The position numbers were made by a program, and so were the translations under genes. Under the pieces are notes generated by a model, which saw only the letters and a list, made by a program, of their open reading frames with translations, searched no databases and was not told the origin of the DNA. Shown one piece after another: positions 1-11,424 of a stretch of DNA of 64,000 nucleotides (positions within the stretch are counted from its first letter, which is position 1; the number at the start of each line of letters is the position of its first letter). The stretch is taken from contig JAUCBN010000046.1 in assembly GCA_035048815.1 (NCBI GenBank), positions 10,890,999-10,954,998 of the forward strand, in the 5' to 3' direction. Source of the stretch: Abelmoschus esculentus. Its lineage: Eukaryota; Streptophyta; Magnoliopsida; Malvales; Malvaceae.

Positions 1-933
1 AAGAAATATATTGACTTCTGCAAACCTCACCATTGGATTATAAGTATCAAGAAAGTCATAACCAGGTACTTGTGCATACCCCTTAGCTACCAGTCTTACT
101 TTGAGCCTTTCAAGTGAGCCATCTACATGCCTTTTGATTCGAAAAAGCCACTTGCAGCTCGCTGCCTTCCTTTCATTTGGTAACTCAACCAGTTCCCATG
201 TGCCATTGCTTATGAGAGTTTTATATTCTGTCACGACTATCATTCGTCAGTCTTCATCTTTCAGGGCCTCTTGAATTATATTAGGGGTTTTATTTACTTG
301 CACATTATAAATTTTAGGTTTGACAATTCCATCTTTGCGTCTCGTGATCATAGGGTTTGTATTTTTGCATGGTTTATTCTTTCTAGATGTAACTTGAGTG
401 GATTCTGTTGATGAATGTAGATTAGTTGTTTCCTGAGGGAGTACCTGCTGTTCATCGCTAAAATGGGAAGCTTGTTGCATGTTGCTCGAATCCTGAGGAA
501 CCTGTTGCACACAAGTAGTGTCCACTAAGTTCTCCTGTGTTTGATCTTTACATTGTTCATGTGTTCTGGGACTTTCATGTTGTTCATGAGTGTTGGGATT
601 GTCATGTTGTGTAAATTCTTCATTAATACCCATATCATCACTTTCTACATGATCTGTTGGATCTTCTTGTGTAGCATTAGTAGGACCTTCTGAATGACTA
701 GGGGTATGTGTTGCCCTAGTAGTTTCAAAATCGGCAGGTATATCATCAGTCATCGAGATTAGTGTTGTTGGCTCATATTGGTGGGACTCATGAACCTGTT
801 GTTGAACAGGAACTGAGGCCGATCGAAACTCATGAACACCTTCTTGAGTACCTGAATTTACTTGTGCAAAAAGAAAAATATTTTCATTAAAGGTAACATT
901 GCGAGAAATATAAATCCTACCACCTTTTTCCAT
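1..933 (-). pseudogene. Ty1-copia pol fragment: integrase tail to start of reverse transcriptase
   Basis: Read on the minus strand, 933-247 is an open, low-complexity, Q/T/S/H-rich stretch of the type that links copia integrase to reverse transcriptase. It ends in a stop, and the next 246 bases in the neighbouring reading still match the copia RT start (NGTWELVELP, ASCKWLFRIK, RLVAKGYAQVPGYD, then a weak TYNPMVRF box). RT is cut by the left edge of the window. The piece is continuous with the gag and protease remnants to its right and with the LTR at 2649-2884, so it belongs to one element. Stops and frame changes make it non-coding today. Confidence 0.85.
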
Positions 934-1124
934 GCATATATATCCTTGATGAGATGTCGAGTATCCTATGAAGGTGCAGGCTTTAGACCGAAATTCCAGC
1001 TTGTGATTATTGTAAGTCCTCGTATAGTGAAAGCATTGACACTCAAAAACTTTGAGTAATGTGTAATCTGGGGTGTACCATGAAGCTTGTGAAGAGGTGA
1101 CATGTTTAAACCTTTCGAGGCAGC

Positions 1125-1565
1125 CTATTTATGAGAAATGTGGAGCACAAGACTATATAAGACCAGTATTTCAGAGGTAAAGAGGCTTGAGCTAAAAGTG
1201 TTAAAGTTGTTTTCACGATGTTTCCTTTTGACCACAACATTTTGCTGCGAGGTATGAGGACATGATTTTCGCACCTTAATGCCTGATTTAGATGTTATCA
1301 TTGCAAACTTAGCTACAGACATAAGATTCTTATTGATTTGGAAACACAAAGAACTTGTTCTAAATAAAGAAAGAGCTTTATTTTTTAAGGCTTTTAGAAC
1401 TGTTCTACCAACAAGATTTATGTGTAATGTAGAATCATCACCCAAATGAACTTTATTCTTACCAGTGTAGGTAGCTTTATTTTGCATGATGGTCGCATCA
1501 TTGATTACATGGTGAGTGGTCCGGGAATCTGAAAACCATTTAACATATGCGAGTGGTCCTTCCAT
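1125..1565 (-). pseudogene. Ty1-copia protease / pre-integrase remnant with internal deletion
   Basis: The translation starts with a protease-like block, WFSDSRTTHHVIND. Copia proteases normally have a DSGAT core; here it reads DSRTT, so the catalytic loop is altered. A conserved LMSVAKFA box follows. The reading then jumps directly to an integrase block, SCPHTSQQNVVVKRKH. In intact copia elements these two blocks are several hundred bases apart, so most of the zinc-binding and catalytic integrase core has been deleted. The fragment lies between the gag remnant and the RT fragment of the same minus-strand element. Confidence 0.8.
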
Positions 1566-1567
1566 TG

Positions 1568-2212
1568 TTAAGGCATTAACCTGTTTTTTTCTTCTTGAAC
1601 AGTTTTTTGTGAATCTTGGATATCAACAGGAATGTAAGTTGCCTCAGGTGAATTAGGAGAAAAACAAGAACAAGTATTTACGTGGGCAGAAGAAGAATAA
1701 GGTTGCCTAGATTGTTGTGCTATATCCTTGAAACTTTGATCGAACCTGTGCCAACAGCGATCAACCAAATGACCTAATTTTTTACATAACTAACATTGTG
1801 GCTTAGGTCTTCCCTTGTATCTTCCTCCATTGTTGTTGACATTTTTGAGGGATCTCGCTTGAAAAGAATGATCATATCCTTGTCCATGCATGGATGTGTG
1901 GGCAAAGTTAATACCAACATGAGCTCTCATGGAATCTTTTATCCTGGTTTCGGCATCCACAAGAATGGACACAATGTTGTCCACTGAGTAAGATTCTTTG
2001 TTTGTCGTTAAAACAACAATGTAAGGCTCATACTCAATAGGTAATCCATTGAGAATTGTTGCAATATGTTCAACCTCAGAAATAGGACTGCCACAAGAAG
2101 CTAGTAGATCACATGTTTGTTTGATTGCCATAGTATACTCAGTAATAGTCTGTGTACCTTTCTTCAAAGAATGTAACCTGCAATGTAGATTCATGACCTT
2201 TATGGTGGACAA
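1568..2212 (-). pseudogene. Ty1-copia gag remnant (UBN2-type) with zinc knuckle
   Basis: Two minus-strand segments in one frame (2212-1790 and 1768-1568) are separated by an in-frame TAG. The first carries typical copia gag motifs (LHSLKKGTQTITEY, ILNGLPIEYEPYI, and a late basic segment). The second continues the CCHC knuckle: the order C-x2-C-x4-H-x4-C is readable across the stop, which sits inside the first x2 spacer. Gag forms the virus-like particle in which copia RNA is copied. The stop and the absence of a clean start show that this copy is dead. Confidence 0.85.
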
Positions 2213-2639
2213 GCTCGAGTACTTGGTGGTGATAACTTTTCATACTCTATAGGTGGTGTCGGCTCCAACGAGATGTGAAAGGATGTGTGGATTAACCGTG
2301 GAAAGAAGCAAGGAGGCTAGAAAACTGTCTTGTTTCACAAACTGTAATTATCGAGGGTTGACAATTTCTTCATCTACGTGATTCTTAGCAACCTTAGGTG
2401 GTGAAGAGATAGACCCATCGAGGTATCCTTCTAGTCCCAATCCTCTAATAGTGAGAATAACCTGCTGTTTTCAAAAGCAGATAGTTTGTTTCAGTGAGAC
2501 ATACATTGACCTTTTATTGGAGAAGGTTAATGGCTCAAGAACAGTGTCCTCATCGGCTAAAGAAAGTAGGATTACGGGAAAGCCATGATTGGAGGAGAAG
2601 AAGATGACAACGAAAAGAACCAGGATCTTCACACATCGA
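2213..2639 (-). other. Copia 5' gag/leader sequence, no open frame
   Basis: This stretch joins the recognisable gag segment to the primer binding site. It contains no ORF of note, and the N-terminal part of gag is presumably decayed here. Confidence 0.5.
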
Positions 2640-2648
2640 CTGATACCA
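2640..2648 (-). other. Copia primer binding site (initiator tRNA-Met type)
   Basis: On the minus strand the bases TGGTATCAG lie directly after the LTR end. TGGTATCAGAG is the standard copia primer site complementary to the 3' end of initiator Met tRNA. Its position fixes the element's orientation and the inner LTR boundary. Confidence 0.8.
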
Positions 2649-2884
2649 TGTTAGAACTTATAGAAAAAAGGAAATGATGAAATCATGTAACTCAATTTTA
2701 TTCACAGAAAGCTTAATACAATGGATACAAAGGACTCTATTTATAGGAGAGTAAACAAGAGAATGAGAGGGAAGATAGTAGAAGAAAGGAGAAGCTTGAA
2801 GAAGCACTCTGTTAGCAATAGTGGCACCAAATGCAACTGAAGTAGTTGCACTTCTGTTAAACTGTTTAACAATAACATATAACA
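2649..2884 (-). repeat. 5' LTR of the minus-strand Ty1-copia element
   Basis: The 236-bp segment starts TGTTAGAAC and ends ATAACA on the plus strand, giving the usual TG...CA ends with a short TGTTA/TAACA inverted repeat. It abuts the Met-tRNA primer site. The second LTR lies outside the window, so neither LTR identity nor the target duplication can be checked here; TTATT follows the right edge. Confidence 0.75.
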
Positions 2885-4549
2885 TTATTTAGTAGTTTTG
2901 TATTACTAAGTCTCCTTAAGCTCACGTTGTTATTACCATCGCAGGTTAGAAAGAATCTTGTCCATGTTTTCGCGTTTGACATCAGTGTTGAGAGTTCCTT
3001 TAGTGTTACTTGCGGAGTACAATATCTATGTAATAGGGGGAATGTATGTCATAACATATTTTTATTTATCTATAATTTATCATCTGAATTATTGTTTTAT
3101 ATGCATATGATATTTTAGTAGTATTCATTTATAAATTAAATATATTTTTTATTATAAAGTATTTTAATTGTTTTTTTTTTATAGTAGCACGCTTTTGTGA
3201 TTTGAATGTGACCTTTTAGATTTATAGCTTTGTATAGGTGGGTTTATAGAAGGTTACATATAAAGGTGATATTTTCGAACTATCCATTTGACCATACTCA
3301 TTAAATACTGTATTAAAGGGGTTATCAAAGTGAAACATAACAAAGACCTCTAAAGTAATCTCATCTTAAAGTTATACTAACTTCGACAAAGCAAACATTA
3401 AATTTATTAATCCACCAATTAAATCTATCAACCGATAAGTATGATTATTCAATCTCATCCATTGTAACCTATGAGAATTAGACTTATTGAGAATTAGACT
3501 TATACCGTTGTCAGACTCCTAATATATTTGACACCCTCGTCAAACTTTCAATGTATCTAAAAAAGCTATTAGCTTCCCTTAAATTGAATCCAATACACAA
3601 AGGTAGACTCTTTTTCTCTTTTCCTTCTTTATCATTATTGTAATTAAGATCATCATTAACTACAACCGACCATTCAAATAAAAAAAATGTACACCCAAAC
3701 ACCAAACACCAACAATCATCACGCATCCTACATTGACTAATGGATATAAATCCCAACTGTAAACTACCTACTCCAACAAACACCCTTCACAATGCCAACA
3801 AATATCATCCACGTCATTACTCTCCAAATTTAATGGTAATTTTAGGGAAATAAATAAATCCCAACAGTATTTTAGAATATAGAAGAAAAGAAGATATATT
3901 TTATTATTTACAGTAATTTTTATAGTGAAGAAACAAAACATCACATCTACACAGTGTTTAGGGACGAAGCTAGAATTCAATGTTGAAAGAGATAAGAAAG
4001 GAGCAAGTGTCTATTAGACTTTTAAATTTAAGAATTGGGCGAAGCAAAAACTTTATTTAGTTAACATTTAAACTAAAAGAGACTAAAAAAACAGTTATAC
4101 CAAAAAATTTAAGAAAGGCGACAACCTCTCTCAACCTATGCATAGTTTCGTTCCTGATAGTATTATTCCTTAAATTATTACTTATAAACAAATATTATGT
4201 GCACATTACATTCTATTTTTTATCATAAAAATTATTTAGATGATAAAATATATCATCATTTCCTTTATATTTAAAATATTATTTGAGATTGGATTATTCC
4301 CCAAAATAACCAAATTTAACTTCGAATTCCGAAGGGGAGCCCAAGGAGGAGGCTCATCGAATCAATCGAGACCATGGGCCATCACACGTGCCAAGGACAA
4401 GACAGTCACCAACAACAAAACCGAAATTTGTTGGCTCATAAAGATCTCTCCTCTCTCACATAAAAAGTATCGACCCCCAAAATACAGAGAAGTAAGAATA
4501 AATTAATTAGTAAAATAAAACAAGGTATTTCCATTGACGATCTCCACGA
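2885..4549. other. Intergenic DNA between copia element and CAC3
   Basis: AT-rich sequence without a credible ORF or a recognised repeat family. Its last few hundred bases should contain the CAC3 promoter, but I see no single convincing TATA box. Confidence 0.5.
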
Positions 4550-5003
4550 AGCTCAATCTCTATCTTTTCCTTTCAAATTTAACACTCTCATTTCTCTGCT
4601 CTGCTCCAACATTTTCAAATTTCCTTCTTTCTTTTTCTCTCCGAACATATTCGAGTTCACTCTCAGGTAATTCTCCGATCTTTCTTTTCCTTGAATCTTT
4701 TGACGTTTTATGATGGTTGTATCGTTATGGAGCTTCCCTGAATGATTTTCTGCTTGGTTGTTGAATTTATGTTCCTTTTTTAGTTTAAAATGTGCTTATT
4801 CAGCTTAAATATAAGCGTAAGCCTAGTATTCATGAGAATTAATTCGGTTATTGTTTAGGTAGAAATCAGAGATTGAAAATCAAAATGCTACTTTGTGTAA
4901 TAGTTGGGAAGCTAAATTAGGAACTTGTTTATCTTACTTATCGGTACTGTTTAAATTATTTGGAGATTTGACTGTTTGGATTTTGTATAGAGTTTGGAGC
5001 GTG
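4550..5003 (+). promoter_or_regulatory. CAC3 5' leader with a probable leader intron
   Basis: From about 4550 the sequence becomes CT-rich, as plant 5' UTRs often are. At 4661-4671 the bases CTCAG|GTAATTC form a good donor site. TTTTGTATAG|AG at 4983-4992 forms an acceptor 12 bases before the start codon. Removing 4666-4990 leaves a leader with no ATG, whereas the unspliced leader has several. A leader intron is therefore likely. The transcription start itself is an estimate. Confidence 0.5.
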
Positions 5004-8000
5004 ATGGCTTCGATGACGTATTCTCCAGCTGCACTTACTGGAACTTCAGCTTCCGATCATCTCCGAAGCTCCAGTAACGGTGTGAGCGGCGTTTCTCTTA
5101 AAACCCTAGGGAAGTCGCGATTTGTGATGACAAAAAAGAATGCAACTGTGGTAGCAAAGTTGAGGAAAGTGAAGAAGCATGAGTACCCGTGGCCTGCAGA
5201 TCCGGATCCAAATGTGAAAGGCGGAGTCCTAACTCATCTTTCTCATTTCAAGCCTTTGAAAGAAAAGCAAAAGACTGTTACTTTGGATTTCGAGAAGCCC
5301 CTTGTGGATTTCGAAAAGAAGATGATTGGCGTAATTACTTGTTTTTAGTGATTGTTGATTATAATATGCTCGTGATTGCTACAAATTTTGTGCTTGTTTC
5401 ATATGCAGGTGAGGAGGATGGCAAATGAAACTGGATTGGACTTTAGTGATCAGATCATATTATTGGAGAATAAATATCAACAGGTGCAATTATCATGTTT
5501 GAGACAATTTGCGAGTACATGCAGTAACAAAATTTCTAGTTATACATTTATATGGTAATCCTCCTAGTCAATACCTATTCTGCAGTATGGAATATGTTTA
5601 CCTGTGTTCAGTTTAATTATTCCAAAACTGAATATTACCCCAGGAAGTTATATTCTTAATATTGACTGATAAAAAGTTTCTAATGTTACATTTGCTATGG
5701 AATTAATTGTTTACAATTTTATTATAGTACTTGATTTTATTTTTGGATTCATCCACTTATTGCAGAGGATAACCAATAGTTGAACATTTTATATCCTTGC
5801 TTGAAATTCTGTAGTGTTAAACTACAAAATTTATGATTCTTCTTTATCTATAAGTCTTCTGTAAGCCTGATACCTCAAAAAGGGCTGAGCTTAATAAAGT
5901 TTTGAAAAAAAGACTTGTACACCATTTTGTGTTGATGTGTTGTCAAAGATATTGATGTTCCACTATGTTTGTGGTTCCGGTTAACTATTCTCATCCTCTG
6001 TTATTTATTTCAGGCCCTGAAGGACTTATACACACATCTGACCCCTATACAGCGCGTGAACATTGCCCGGCACCCCAACAGACCTACATTCCTTGATCAT
6101 GTATTTAGCATTACCGATAAGGTTTGGTGGTTGTGTGCCCCTTTAACTTTCAGATATTAAATTCTGCATATTCTCATCAACATTATCCTTAACGTCCAGT
6201 GTGTGGAAAGTGAAAAATTATTTTAATAAATGTCTTGTATATTCTCCTATGTCCAGTTTGTGGAACTTCATGGGGATCGATCAGGGTATGATGATCCAGC
6301 TATTGTTACTGGTATAGGAACCATTGATGGTAGGCGATACATGTTTATTGGTCAGCAAAAGGGTAGAAACACTAAAGAGAATATTCAGCGTAACTTTGGA
6401 ATGCCAACGCCCCATGGGTAAGTTAATGAAACTTGCATGTTGAATTTTACCTTTGAAAGAGGGAATCATGTCACTCTTAACTGATATTTAGGAAATGCTT
6501 ACAGATACAGGAAGGCTCTGCGAATGATGTATTATGCAGATCATCATGGTTTTCCTATAGTTACTTTTATTGACACTCCTGGGGCATATGCTGACCTTAA
6601 ATCTGAGGAGCTGGGTCAAGTATGAGGACTATTGTATTCTGAAGCATAACATATTTAATTTTAATTAGCACAACTGATTTTTATGTGTTACATTCATGTA
6701 GGGTGAAGCTATTGCCCACAATTTGAGGACCATGTTCGGTCTGAAGGTTCCAATTGTTTCCATTGTTATTGGGGAAGGTGGCTCTGGTGGTGCCTTGGCC
6801 ATTGGCTGTGCTAATAAATTGTTGATGCTGGAAAATGCCGTCTTTTATGTTGCCAGGTATTGGAGTTGTCAAATATTGTTTTTATTGAATATCAGTTAAA
6901 TCTGTATATCTGCCCTTCCCAACCTAGACAATGTGTAAAATTGCAAATGTTATTCATTGTATAAGTGGATCTTTTTTAGATGTCAATTCTACATGTGCTG
7001 ATATTTGTTTTTTCTCTCTAATTTGATTTCTTTTAATGGTATAGTCCAGAAGCCTGTGCTGCAATATTGTGGAAGACTGCCAAAGCTTCTCCCAAGGTTT
7101 GAACCTAATTGGTTTTAGGTTTATCTTTCAGTAATTTTCTTTTTATTATGAGAGTATTTAAGGCTTTCTTATATATGCAGGCAGCTGAGAAACTGAGGAT
7201 TACTGCCCCAGAACTGTGCAGGCTGCAAATTTGTGATGGAATCATTCCGGTAATTAACATTGTTTAACTCATATCTTCAGTAAATTAGTTTTTCTACTTG
7301 TGCCTTTTTGTTTCTTTTTTTTTTCTTCCTGTTTTTGTTTCTCTATAAAAATATGAAAAATCTACAAGTAATTCCATGTAGCAAAGTAGACTGTTAGAGG
7401 AACCATTTTGCTATTGTTCTTAGCATATTGCCATGTGTCTGATGTTTGACAAAAATGCTGTATTTGTTTTTCAAAGTATTTGCATTTCAACAACTTTAAT
7501 GGTTGAATAGTGATCCAAATTGTTGTTTTTCTTTTGAAAGTTCGTGTTAATTTCCATGGCATCTGACACTTTTACGTTTGATAGGAGCCACTGGGTGGTG
7601 CCCATGCAAATCCAGCTTGGACTTCACAACAAATAAAGGCCGCAATTAATGAGTCAATGGATGTGAGTTCCACTAATAGTAGTTCTATATTGAGAATTGT
7701 ATTATAATATTGTTAACAAAAAATTATTCTACAGGAGCTCACGGCAATGAACACTGAAGAGCTATTACACCATCGCATGCATAAATTCAGAAAACTGGGT
7801 GGCTTCCAAGAAAATGCACAGTTAGATCCCAATAAGAAGGTCAATATGAAAAAGAAAGAAGAAACCGTTCGTAGAACCTCAAATGCAGAGTTGGAAGGTG
7901 AGGTTGAAAAACTGAAACAACAAATCTTGAAAGCCAAGGAATCATCCAGCAAGCCTCCTGAGATGGCTCTAAAGGACATGATAGAAAAATTGAAAATGGA

Positions 8001-8883
8001 GGTTGATCATGAATACTTTGAGGCCATCAAAGCCATGGGCTTGAAGGATAGGCTTGAGGTGTTGAGAGTAGAAGTTTCAAAAGTAAATTCTAGGGACCAA
8101 CTCACGGATCCTGTTATAAGGAATAAGATCGAGAAGCTTAAAGATGAACTCAACCAGAATCTATCAGCAGCTCCAAATTATTCGATCCTCAAATATAAAC
8201 TTGACATGTTGAAGGAGTTTTCGAAAGCCAAGAGTCTCTCGGATGCAGCTACACTGAAGCAGGAAGTTAACAAGAAATTTAATGAAGTCATGACTCGGCC
8301 TGAGATGAATGAGAAGCTTGAAGCAATAAAGGCTGAGGTTCAAAATTCTGGTTTATCCAACTTTGCAGATTTAGATAAAGGGCTAAAGGACAAAGTTCTA
8401 AATATAAAGAAAGAGATAGAATTGGAAATGATTAGTGCTCTCGAGTCCTTTGGTTTGGATGTTGTTTTTGTAAAATCCAATGCAAAAGTCTTTAGCGAGA
8501 AAGCTTCAGTCTCAATCTTCAAAAATAAGGTGGATAATTTGAATGAAGAAATTAACAAGAAAATTGAAAATGTTGCCAGTTCATCAGAGTTGAAAAATAT
8601 GATCGAGTTGTTGAAGCTGGAGATAGCAAGGGCAGGAAACAAACCTGATACCGAGTCAAAAACTAAGATTGAGGCTCTACAAAAACAGATTAAGCAAAGA
8701 CTTTCTGAAGCTATCATCTCTTCGGAATTAAAAGAGAAGCATGAAGAGTTGCAGGCAAAATTTTCTGAAATAGTACAATCTTCTGCTGGAACTGATGGAA
8801 GTTTGCAAAACGAAACCAATCAAGGAGAACCTAGAGTAGAGATCAATTTGGGTGCAAACCGCAGCTTTGCTCAGTGTATGTAG
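5004..8883 (+). CDS. CAC3: Plastid acetyl-CoA carboxylase carboxyltransferase subunit alpha
   Basis: With the beta subunit (plastid accD), this subunit transfers the carboxyl group from biotin on BCCP to acetyl-CoA, making malonyl-CoA for plastid fatty acid synthesis. Coding exons by GT-AG sites and frame: 5004-5330, 5409-5483, 6014-6121, 6257-6417, 6505-6619, 6702-6856, 7045-7096, 7181-7249, 7585-7662, 7735-8883. They join without a break to 762 codons, close to the roughly 770 of plant relatives. Residues 1-55 are Ser-rich and look like a transit peptide. The carboxyltransferase domain spans about 75-400, with FIDTPGAYADLKSEELGQ at 245-262 and the glycine-rich GEGGSGGALAIG at 286-297. Residues about 410-745 form the long, Lys/Glu-rich coiled-coil tail found only in plant alpha subunits. 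The start was chosen because MASMTYSPAA begins the transit peptide; the upstream in-frame extension is leader or intron. The last codons may be spliced (see findings). Confidence 0.96.
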
Positions 8884-9460
8884 CTCCTCAAATTATACAT
8901 TCCGTGTTTTTTCTTTTTATTTTCTTATGAATAATTGTGATTCTCGACATTATTTATTTGGATGCTCAAGGATATATACAATTTAGAACAGGCTTTACCG
9001 TAGTTATAGCTGGTTTACCTTCAAATGGCATTTAGTGTTTTTTTTTTTTTCAGTTAGGGAAATAGACTCCATTTAGTATTTATAAAAATTGTTTAATTTC
9101 ATTAGCATTTTTCTTATTCCTTATGCAAACAATAGCTATGACTATAATCATAAATGAGCTTTTCATTAACTATTGGCTAGCATAAACTCTTCAAAGCTTT
9201 GCTAATTTATTTGATCGGTACTATTGGCTTGTATTCAACAGGATCTTGAATATGTCAGAATGTTACTGGTGTAGATGGTAGTATAGAAAGAGATGGTGCT
9301 TGACGTTTGATTGAAGAACTAAAATCTCATCAGAGGAATTACTCAAACTCAGCCTTGTAAGAGCCACCAAATCCTCCGCTGTCACGTGCAGACCAGACTC
9401 CAGAGACAATAGGTTTTGCATCTATGCAAAACACTTATTGGTTATTGGATATTGCCTAAT
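8884..9460 (+). other. CAC3 3' untranslated region (estimated extent)
   Basis: The stretch follows the CAC3 stop codon without an ORF. A good donor (GTATGT at 8876) and acceptor (TTCAACAG ending at 9241) suggest that 8876-9241 may be removed in some or all transcripts, placing the final exon at 9242 onward. The poly(A) site cannot be fixed. Confidence 0.45.
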
Positions 9461-11424
9461 CTCTCTTTTTTTTTCTCCTTTTTTAAGCTGAATTTCTCCA
9501 TTCTGAAATAGGGATTTTAAAATTGTTGTCCCTTTAGATGTTGGTAGAATGTTCTCTTTACTCATAGACAAGGAACATGGTATAGCTAGGGGAAGCCAAA
9601 TAGCCAATGGCATGCAGGAATAACACCCCCTCCTCTCATTTTTCTTATCCTGTGTTTTATGTGTTGGTACATGCTATGTTTGTGCCGAGTTTATGTCGGA
9701 ATCATATTTCCATTTGTAGTCTCCGGCAATGTAATGTGTTGTAAGGTTTGTCTCCCCTTTGTCCAAATTGTATCATGTAGTAGCACATTGTTTGTCTATG
9801 CTTTTTTACTGTTTTCAGCCAGGTGATCCAAAATCGCTGTGTTTTGTTGCCTGGGTATTTTCCCCTGGGTTTCATGCTATATTTGTTGCAGGTTTCGTAA
9901 GATGTTTTCAACTAATGAGCATATAAATTTCCAAAAAGAGAATTCAGAAATAGTGAAATTTAAACCTAGGATAAGTGAGCAAGACGGTCGACAAGGTGCA
10001 CCTTTACTGGTATGTTAAAAAAACGACTTCATTTCAAGAATAAGTGGTTTTTATAATTAAATTTGAGAATATGTTTTGGTTGAATTTATTTCGGATTTGG
10101 AATTGGGTTTGGATTTTTTTTCATATTCAAATCATTATGAGCTTGGATCAAAACGGGTAAACTTTCAGGCTGTTGAATAGATAAGAGTATAATATTTTAG
10201 TAGAAATATTTAAAATATGGAATTAAAATGTTTTTCTATCAATTCAAAAATATTATCCTGATAATTATTGATACTCAAAATTAAGTTTAGATATTTAACT
10301 ACTAAACTAAAATGTTGTAACCTTTCTCCACCCTAAACTCATCCTATAGAAACGTTTCTTGTGGTAATGTAGTCCTTGTACTCTTCGGAAAATTTGGCCT
10401 CATTTTGTTCTTTTATTTTACCTCTCTAGCACATACGTGAACTACACTGCAGGTTCCTGATGCTTGTTGCTCCCCATTCTTCACACAACTTGAATGGATC
10501 ATCGCGTAACATATTATATTTCTTGTAATAAAATTATTTTTATATTTATATAAATTATATTGTATTAACAAGCTGTAAAATATTTTATCATCAGTATTCT
10601 AAAAAATATTTATCGATAAACAGTTGATTTAGTACGTTGAGACATTAAAATTTTTAAACAAGATTAAAAATTTAAATCCTGACATATAAATATAAAAAAT
10701 AAGTTAAAATTCACTCTATAATAAATTTCTGTAAAATCTAATCAAATTAATTGATGAGTTAATCGAAATTTGATGATTAAACTAAAAAAACTTTAAAATA
10801 TTTTATATTTATATCATATTCGTAATATATTACCCCGTAACCAAAATCCAGAAAGCTCCCTTTTTTTTAATTTCATCCTTTCACATTCATATTCCCATTG
10901 CTTTATTTGTTTGTTCTTCTTTTTTCTTTGCAATGCTACCTTACTCCTGTGCCTTCACATTCTTGTCTTTTTAGGTTTCGGTAGAAAGTAACTTCCTAAG
11001 GTATAGAGAAAATCACGGGCTGCTTTTACCTCTTCACACGTTTGAAGAACAACCTCAAGTGGTAATATATTCTCTCTAAGTTCATATTTTTTAAAAGAGT
11101 TTTTTAACCTCCAATGTGATCTTAAAGTAATATTTATTTATTTTTTAGTTATTTAATAAGACATATACCTTTTATCTATTAAAAATTTAATCCTTTAATG
11201 ATAATAACATTATCCTTTTTATTGAGACTATTCAAAGTATTCAAACGAAAACTTTGTTATTTTATTTTTTCTAGTAAATAAAAATATGCAATAAAGGAAT
11301 ATTTATTCATATTTTTCTAGTAAATAAGATATATTGTGAATTTAAATCCATTCAAAATTAATATCTATAAAAATTTTTAGATGATTATAAAGAAATATTT
11401 ATTCATATTTTTCTAGTAAATAAG
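9461..11424. other. Intergenic, nothing recognised
   Basis: AT-rich sequence with no supported gene. Short open frames here are rich in random residues and have no family motif. The segments 11275-11310 and 11405-11430 share the phrase TTTTTCTAGTAAATAAG, a small local duplication. Confidence 0.5.

Noticed and set aside
4240..4506. 88-codon ORF upstream of CAC3
   Set aside because: No motif, atypical composition, and located in the expected promoter region.
8340..8819. 159-codon antisense ORF in CAC3 exon 10
   Set aside because: Opposite-strand shadow of the Lys/Glu-rich coiled-coil region; the poly-Ser/Phe composition is an artefact.
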